Shown here in pieces: positions 59,740 through 64,000 of a DNA stretch of 64,000 nt. The translations under genes and the position numbers were made by a program. The stretch covers positions 62,001 through 126,000 of the forward strand of contig NZ_LR134363.1 of NCBI RefSeq assembly GCF_900637295.1, given 5' to 3'. The notes under the pieces were generated by a model. The model ran no database searches, was not told the DNA's origin, and saw only the letters and a list, made by a program, of their open reading frames with translations. Position 1 is the stretch's first letter, and every line of letters starts with the position of its first letter. Origin of the DNA: Actinomyces slackii. GTDB taxonomy: Bacteria; Actinomycetota; Actinomycetes; Actinomycetales; Actinomycetaceae.

Positions 59740-61289
59740 TGGCTGATCTTCGTGGCGGTGGTGATCAGGGCCCGCTCGCGCGGGTCGCGCTCGGCGCCGC
59801 TGAGCCCCGCGGCCTCGCCCTGGAGGACCCGCTCGTGCAGGAGGGGGACGGCGGCGCCAGTGGCCAGGATCGCCTGCTCGGCGGCCATGATCGCCTTGTG
59901 GCGCTCCGTGCCGACCTCCAGCGCTCCGGCGCGCGTGACGGCGGAGTCGACGGCGTCGTCGGCCAGGAAGCTCAGGGAGAAGGATCCGGAGGAGGAGAAG
60001 TCGGAGACCATGTAGGCCACGGGGTCCCCGGAGTCCAGGACGGTGGCGCGCGAGAGCAGGAAGGCGTCGAAGGCCCCGGCCAGGGCGTCGGGCTCGATCT
60101 GGGAGTACTCGCGCACATCGGTTGTCACGGTGAAGCCGGCGGCCTCGAGCTGCTGGGCGAGCAGGACGACGATCTCGCCGAGCTCGGGGCGGTCGGTGTA
60201 GGAGCCCAGGGTGATGGTGGTGCCGGCGGGGACGCTGCCGGCCTTCGTGGCGCCGGAGGCCTTGCCGGTGGCGGCCGCCCCTGAGGAGCCGGCGAAGACC
60301 TGCGAGCCCCAGGCGCGGTGCTCGGCCGCCCAGGTCAGGGCCGGGCCCAGCAGTCCGGCGGCGGGGTCGGCGTGGCCCTCGTAGACGGTGGTGATGAGGG
60401 CGTCGGGGTCCACGGCGTCGCGGACGGCGGCGCGGATGGCGGGGTCGGTGAAGACGCCGGAGCGGGTGTTGAGGTAGAGGGTGGCGGTGCGGGGCATGGG
60501 CACCTCGTGGAGGAGGCTGTCCTCCAGTGAGGCGGCCTGGGAGACGGGGATGGCCTCGACCAGGTCGGCGGTGGAGGTGCGCAGGGCGGCGCCGCGGGCG
60601 GTGCCATCGGGCACGAAGGTCACGTCGATGCCGGGGGCGGCGGCCTTGTCCCCCCAGTAGTCGTCGTAGCGCTCCAGGGTGGCCGAGGCGGTGCCATTGA
60701 GGGTGGTCAGGCGGAAGGGGCCGGTGCCATAGCCGACGGGGTTGACGGCGCCGTCTGGCTGATCGGGGTAGGCGCCGGCGGCCAGGATGGCCAGCTGGGG
60801 GCTGGACAGGCGCTGGGGAACGAGGGGGTCGGCGCTGGATGTGGTCACGACGACGTCACCGCCGTCGGCCGTGGCCGTCAGCTCGGTGCCGTCCAGGATG
60901 CGCGGCGGGGTGGTGTAGGCCGCCGCGAAGCTCAGGCATGCGGCCACCTGCTCGGCCGTCAGCTCGGTGCCGTCATGGAAGGTCACGCCCTGGCGGATGG
61001 TGAAGCGCCAGGTGGTCTCGTTGTCCTGGGTCCACTCGGTGGCCAGGGCGGGCTGGGCGCCGCCCTCGGCGTCCAGGACGACCAGGGTCTCGGCGCAGGA
61101 CCAGCGCGAGAGCTTGAAGGCGTCATCGGTCAGGGGGTTGAGCCCGGAGCGGGGCGGCTGGAGCATGGCCAGGCGCAGGCGGCCGTCGCCGGAGGTCGAG
61201 GAGGTGGAGCAGGCGGCCAGTGCGGCGGCTGATCCGATGCCGACAAGCGCGAGGAACTGACGGCGGGTGGGGGTGTAGGCGGGGCTCAT
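59736..61289 (-). CDS. nickel/peptide-type ABC transporter substrate-binding lipoprotein
   Basis: A family-5 (SBP_bac_5) receptor of 517 residues. The leader has a twin-arginine-like TRRQFLALVG and a lipobox LAAC, so it may be exported folded by Tat and then lipidated. Family blocks are FTIRQGVTFHDGTELTAEQV, PVGYGTGPFRL and RYDDYWGDKA. The ATG at 61289 has AAGGAGAG and is preferred over 61328. It is the third gene in the operon. The fold accepts peptides, nickel chelates or metallophores. Confidence 0.92.
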   Translation of the reverse strand: MSPAYTPTRRQFLALVGIGSAAALAACSTSSTSGDGRLRLAMLQPPRSGLNPLTDDAFKLSRWSCAETLVVLDAEGGAQPALATEWTQDNETTWRFTIRQGVTFHDGTELTAEQVAACLSFAAAYTTPPRILDGTELTATADGGDVVVTTSSADPLVPQRLSSPQLAILAAGAYPDQPDGAVNPVGYGTGPFRLTTLNGTASATLERYDDYWGDKAAAPGIDVTFVPDGTARGAALRTSTADLVEAIPVSQAASLEDSLLHEVPMPRTATLYLNTRSGVFTDPAIRAAVRDAVDPDALITTVYEGHADPAAGLLGPALTWAAEHRAWGSQVFAGSSGAAATGKASGATKAGSVPAGTTITLGSYTDRPELGEIVVLLAQQLEAAGFTVTTDVREYSQIEPDALAGAFDAFLLSRATVLDSGDPVAYMVSDFSSSGSFSLSFLADDAVDSAVTRAGALEVGTERHKAIMAAEQAILATGAAVPLLHERVLQGEAAGLSGAERDPRERALITTATKISQ

Positions 61290-61343
61290 GGTCTCTCCTT
61301 GGGTCTGTGGTGGCCGGTGGCCGGCCACGCTGATGGGCCCGGC

Positions 61344-62297
61344 TCAGGCGGGCAGGTCGGGGACGGCGTCGCGCAGGGCGCGAGTGGCCGGGTGCGCGGG
61401 GCTGGTGAGGATTCGCCCCATGGGGGCGTCCTCGACGATCCGGCCCTGGTCCATGACCAGGCAGCGGTGGCAGATGCGGGCGACGGCGGCCAGGTCGTGG
61501 GAGACGACCAGGAGGGCCGGGGCGGGCACGGCGCCTTGCTCAGCCGGGGCGGGCACGGCGCCACGCTCAGCCGGGGCGGGCACGGCGCCACGCTCAGCCG
61601 GGGCGGGCACGGCGCCACGCTCAGCCGAGGCGGGGTCGTCGTCGGGCTCGGCAGGGCTGGCGGGGCCGGCTGAGCTGGCTGAGTCGGCGGATGGGTCCGC
61701 GGCCGCGCCCAGGGCGGCCAGGAGCGCCAGGACCTGGCGGCGAAGGGCGGGGTCGAGTCCGGAGACGGGCTCATCGAGCAGGAGGTAGCGGGGCCGGGGG
61801 CCCAGAGCCCTGGCGATGGCCACGCGCTGGGCCTGCCCGCCGGAGATCTCGTGGGGCCGGGAGCTCCATCGGCTGCGGGGGATGTCGAGCTCGTCGAGGA
61901 GCTGACCGGCGCGCTCCTCGTGGGCTCTCGCCCCACCCTCGATCCCCAGTGTGCGCAGGGGCCGGGCGACCTGCTCCAGGATGGTGCGGCGCGGGTCGAG
62001 GCTGGCGGCCGCCTCCTGGGGGACGTACTGCACGGCGCGCCGGTAGGCCCGCAGGCGCCGGGCGCTGCCGGCTCGCACGGGTGCGCCGTCGAGGCTGATG
62101 GTCCCGGTGTCGTGAGGGCCGGGGCGGTCGGCCAGGAGGAGGGCGCGCAGCAGCGTGGTCTTGCCGCAGCCCGATCTGCCCAGCAGGGCGGTGCTCTGGC
62201 CGGAGGCGATGTCCAGGTCGAGGCCCGTGATGACGGCGCGTCGGCCGGAGCCGTCGGGGTGGGTGCGGGTCAGGCCGCGGACCTCCAGGCCGCTCAT
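61344..62297 (-). CDS. ABC ATPase (DppF/NikE-like) with a repeat insertion
   Basis: A 317-residue ATPase. Walker A is GRSGCGKTT (40-48), signature ISGGQ (151-155), Walker B YLLLDEP (171-177) and switch His267 (VVSHDL). Between the D-loop and the switch histidine a low-complexity insert of about 60 residues (197-260) contains four AERGAVPAP units. This position is normally a short helix and strand, so the insert must loop out. The start overlaps the upstream ATPase stop by 4 bp. Confidence 0.92.
   Translation of the reverse strand: MSGLEVRGLTRTHPDGSGRRAVITGLDLDIASGQSTALLGRSGCGKTTLLRALLLADRPGPHDTGTISLDGAPVRAGSARRLRAYRRAVQYVPQEAAASLDPRRTILEQVARPLRTLGIEGGARAHEERAGQLLDELDIPRSRWSSRPHEISGGQAQRVAIARALGPRPRYLLLDEPVSGLDPALRRQVLALLAALGAAADPSADSASSAGPASPAEPDDDPASAERGAVPAPAERGAVPAPAERGAVPAPAEQGAVPAPALLVVSHDLAAVARICHRCLVMDQGRIVEDAPMGRILTSPAHPATRALRDAVPDLPA
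61519..61626 (-). repeat. four 27-bp in-frame repeats inside an ABC ATPase gene
   Basis: Near-identical 27-bp units encode AERGAVPAP (one unit has AEQ). Slippage would change the loop length in 9-residue steps without breaking the frame. Confidence 0.9.
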
Positions 62298-63157
62298 GCG
62301 GCCGCGCCGGGCTGCTCGGCGTGGTGGGACTGGCAGGCGCCGCAGGCGGCCTGGTGCGCGCCAACGGCGGCCAGGGCGCTGCTGAGCGTCTCATCGGCGG
62401 CGGCGCGGCGCATGGCCGCTGTGGCGGGGTGAGCGGGACGGGTGAGCAGGCGCTCGGTGGGCCCCTGCTCGATGATCCGGCCGCCGGCCATGACGGCCAT
62501 GGACTGGCAGGTGGCGGCTGCGGGCAGGTCATGGGTGATGAGGAGCAGGGCGGGGGCGCTCTCGGCCCGGGTGAGGCTGGCCAGCAGGTCGAGGATCTCG
62601 GCGCGGGCGATGACGTCCAGGGCGGTGGTGGGCTCGTCGGCGATGAGCAGGGCCGGGGATCCGGCCAGGGCCAGGGCCAGGCAGGCCCGCTGGCGCTGGC
62701 CGCCGGACAGGCGCGCGGGCACGCGGTCCCCCAGGCCCTCCAGGCCGACGCGGGCCAGGAGGGGCTCGGCGTCGCCCCCCTTCCTGCTGCCCTGGTCCGC
62801 GGCGCAGGCCATCTCGATCTGCCGGCCCACGGGGATGAGGGGGTGGAGCGCCGGGGTGGGGTCCTGGGGAACCAGGGCGATGCGGGCTCCGCGGGGACGC
62901 TGGGCGGCGGGGATCGGGAGCAGGTTGGGGCCGGCCGGCGCGGCGCCGTCGTCCTGGCCGTCGGTGACGGTCAGGCTCCCGCTGACCTGGAGATTGGGCG
63001 GCAGGAGTCCCGCCAGGGCGGCGCAGGTCAAGGACTTGCCGGCGCCCGAGGCACCGACCAGGGCGGTGGAGGTCCCCGGGGTCAGCTCCAGGTCGACGCC
63101 GTCCACCAGGGTGGCGGCGTGAGAGAGCACGCGCAGTCCGTCGAGCAGGATGGTCAC
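62294..63157 (-). CDS. ABC ATPase (DppD/NikD-like), first gene of the operon
   Basis: A 287-residue ATPase. Walker A is GASGAGKS (35-42), signature LSGGQ (150-154), Walker B LLIADEP and switch His in LITHDL. The last 20 residues include H268, C272, C275, H278 and H279 (HQAACGACQSHH), possibly a metal-binding tail or a remnant of the Cys-rich end of oligopeptide ATPases. A Fur-family-like 15-mer lies 20 bp upstream, so the operon may be metal-regulated. Confidence 0.92.
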   Translation of the reverse strand: MTILLDGLRVLSHAATLVDGVDLELTPGTSTALVGASGAGKSLTCAALAGLLPPNLQVSGSLTVTDGQDDGAAPAGPNLLPIPAAQRPRGARIALVPQDPTPALHPLIPVGRQIEMACAADQGSRKGGDAEPLLARVGLEGLGDRVPARLSGGQRQRACLALALAGSPALLIADEPTTALDVIARAEILDLLASLTRAESAPALLLITHDLPAAATCQSMAVMAGGRIIEQGPTERLLTRPAHPATAAMRRAAADETLSSALAAVGAHQAACGACQSHHAEQPGAAA

Positions 63158-63177
63158 CGGAACACCCTAAAGGCGAT

Positions 63178-63192
63178 TGAGAATCAATTTCA
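63178..63192 (-). promoter_or_regulatory. Fur/Zur-like 7-1-7 box (TGAGAATCAATTTCA)
   Basis: Inverted repeat TGAGAAT-C-AATTTCA agrees with the Fur-family 7-1-7 pattern at ten of the fourteen arm positions. In the minus-strand sense it overlaps TTGAAA, a possible -35 element, and sits 20 bp before the importer operon's first ATG. Confidence 0.55.
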
Positions 63193-63340
63193 ACTCTGCG
63201 GATCCGCGAGCCTCGGATCCGGCGGACTCGCGCGGAAGCGCCACGAGGAGCGCCTCACCAGGGACCAGGGTCCGGTAGAACCGGGTCACGAAGCGTGACA
63301 TGCATCACATCAGACATTCATAGACGATTCTGTGTTTCGC

Positions 63341-63358
63341 CTATCGTTGCAACGATAG
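63341..63358. promoter_or_regulatory. 18-bp perfect palindrome (CTATCGTTGCAACGATAG)
   Basis: A strong operator candidate in the 499-bp divergent gap between the importer operon and the betaine-type ATPase gene. A smaller inverted repeat, GTCACG-AAG-CGTGAC, lies at 63285-63299. No gene is seen in 63158-63656. Confidence 0.55.
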
Positions 63359-63656
63359 ATCATCACAGAAGCATCACCCTCAATCTCGCGTTCGCGCATT
63401 CACAATGCCCCGAGAGGCTGACGATCACCCCGGATGTCGCTAGCCTTGATACGCACCAACGCCAACCGATGGGCGAGATGACGCGGGCCCATTGCCCTGC
63501 ACGTCCCGCCAAGCACAACGCGCTCTCTGCGCGCCTCGATGTACGCAGGTCCGTCTCGCGACCATTTCAGCGTGCAGGCAGTCGCCGCGCAATTTTTTCA
63601 CTGCGGCGCGAGATTATCCCACCTCATTCGCGCCCACCCTACAAGAAGGAGGAAGC

Positions 63657-64000
63657 GTGAGCGCTTTACGCGCAGACCACGTATTCAAGGTGTTCGGACG
63701 CTCAGCGCGACAAGCCGTCGCCGAGCTCCAGAAGGGCAGGAGCCGCGAGGAGGTCTCCCGACTGGGCACCGCCGCCGTCATCGACGCGAGTCTCGAGGTG
63801 CGCAAGGGCGAGACATTCGTCGTCATGGGACTGTCCGGGTCGGGGAAGTCCACGCTCCTGCGAATGCTCAACGGCCTCCTGCCCCTGACCTCAGGGCACG
63901 TGTCGATCGACGGGCAGGACCTGACGACGATGTCCGATAAGGAAGTGCGCGCCATGCGCAGGGAGAAGATCTCCATGGTCTTCCAGCACTTCGCCCTCCT
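63657..64000 (+). CDS. proV: glycine betaine/proline ABC transporter ATP-binding protein (partial)
   Basis: The first 114 residues of an OpuAA/ProV-type ATPase, cut by the window end. ADHVFKVFGRSARQAVAEL is the characteristic N-terminus. Walker A is MGLSGSGKST (57-66), then LLRMLNGLLPLTSGHVSIDG and the Q-loop MVFQHFALL. The GTG start has an excellent AAGGAGG (about 63646-63652). It probably heads an osmoprotectant uptake operon continuing beyond the window. The 18-bp palindrome about 300 bp upstream may control it. Confidence 0.9.
   Translation, partial: MSALRADHVFKVFGRSARQAVAELQKGRSREEVSRLGTAAVIDASLEVRKGETFVVMGLSGSGKSTLLRMLNGLLPLTSGHVSIDGQDLTTMSDKEVRAMRREKISMVFQHFAL

Noticed and set aside
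63295..63660. 121-codon open frame upstream of proV
   Set aside because: No ribosome binding site, irregular codon use, and it covers the palindromic operator region. Taken as spacer.
1..64000. tRNA, rRNA and riboswitch genes
   Set aside because: I looked for T-loop-like and conserved rRNA strings and for long structured leaders and found none convincing. A tRNAscan or Rfam run would be decisive.

Overview
The window is high-GC actinobacterial DNA. Gene content (DisA/RadA pair, a Z-prenyl synthase next to a haemolysin-III protein and GreA, PPK2, Mrr nucleases, meso-DAP dehydrogenase, LysP) and codon use fit a member of the Actinomycetaceae, most likely an oral-type Actinomyces. That assignment is an inference from gene content; there is no rRNA in the window. 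I saw no tRNA, rRNA or CRISPR array.

Layout. 0.2-3.3 kb: a repeat-tailed membrane protein, radA and disA. 3.4-7.9 kb (minus strand): a membrane-anchored secreted protein and the dihydroxyacetone phosphotransferase operon dhaK-dhaL::dhaM-galM. 8.1-12.0 kb (minus): a ChvE-type sugar ABC importer. 12.3-14.1 kb: a large protein of unknown function. 14.2-15.6 kb: an integrase-type IS. 15.8-17.8 kb: an NfeD-flotillin pair. 18.1-21.4 kb: a TPR protein, ddh, and an AAA ATPase with twin palindromic operators. 21.4-27.3 kb is the accessory zone: an IS5-family element, an IS630-family element carrying a second copy of itself, a cell-wall-repeat protein whose ribosome binding site has been separated from its start codon by that IS, and a vapBC pair between two 120-bp miniature elements.

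27.7-41.0 kb: ychF, a secreted propeller-like protein, rmuC, lysP, divergent ispH/xseA, an HxlR regulator with a divergent reductase-hydrolase fusion lodged between xseA and xseB, and a PfkB kinase. 41.1-43.4 kb: two tandem Mrr-family proteins, the second apparently catalytically dead. 43.4-57.7 kb: mostly housekeeping genes (prolyl-tRNA editing protein, succinate-semialdehyde dehydrogenase, uppS, trhA, ppk2, greA, msrA, acyltransferase, an unusual ABC-class ATPase, an FMN reductase, ilvA). 57.8-63.2 kb (minus): a nickel/peptide-type ABC importer with a fused permease and a Fur-family-like box. 63.7 kb to the end: the start of a glycine-betaine/proline-type ABC ATPase.

Three window-wide patterns stand out. 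(1) Two families of intergenic palindromes, one of 73 nt (four copies, in pairs around the sugar importer and around the HxlR cassette) and one of 99 nt (two copies). (2) Many genes have a -10-like hexamer 6-7 nt before the start codon and no Shine-Dalgarno, which points to common leaderless transcription and fixes several starts. (3) Several domain fusions (DhaL-DhaM, reductase-hydrolase, permease B-C) and short tandem-repeat expansions inside coding genes.
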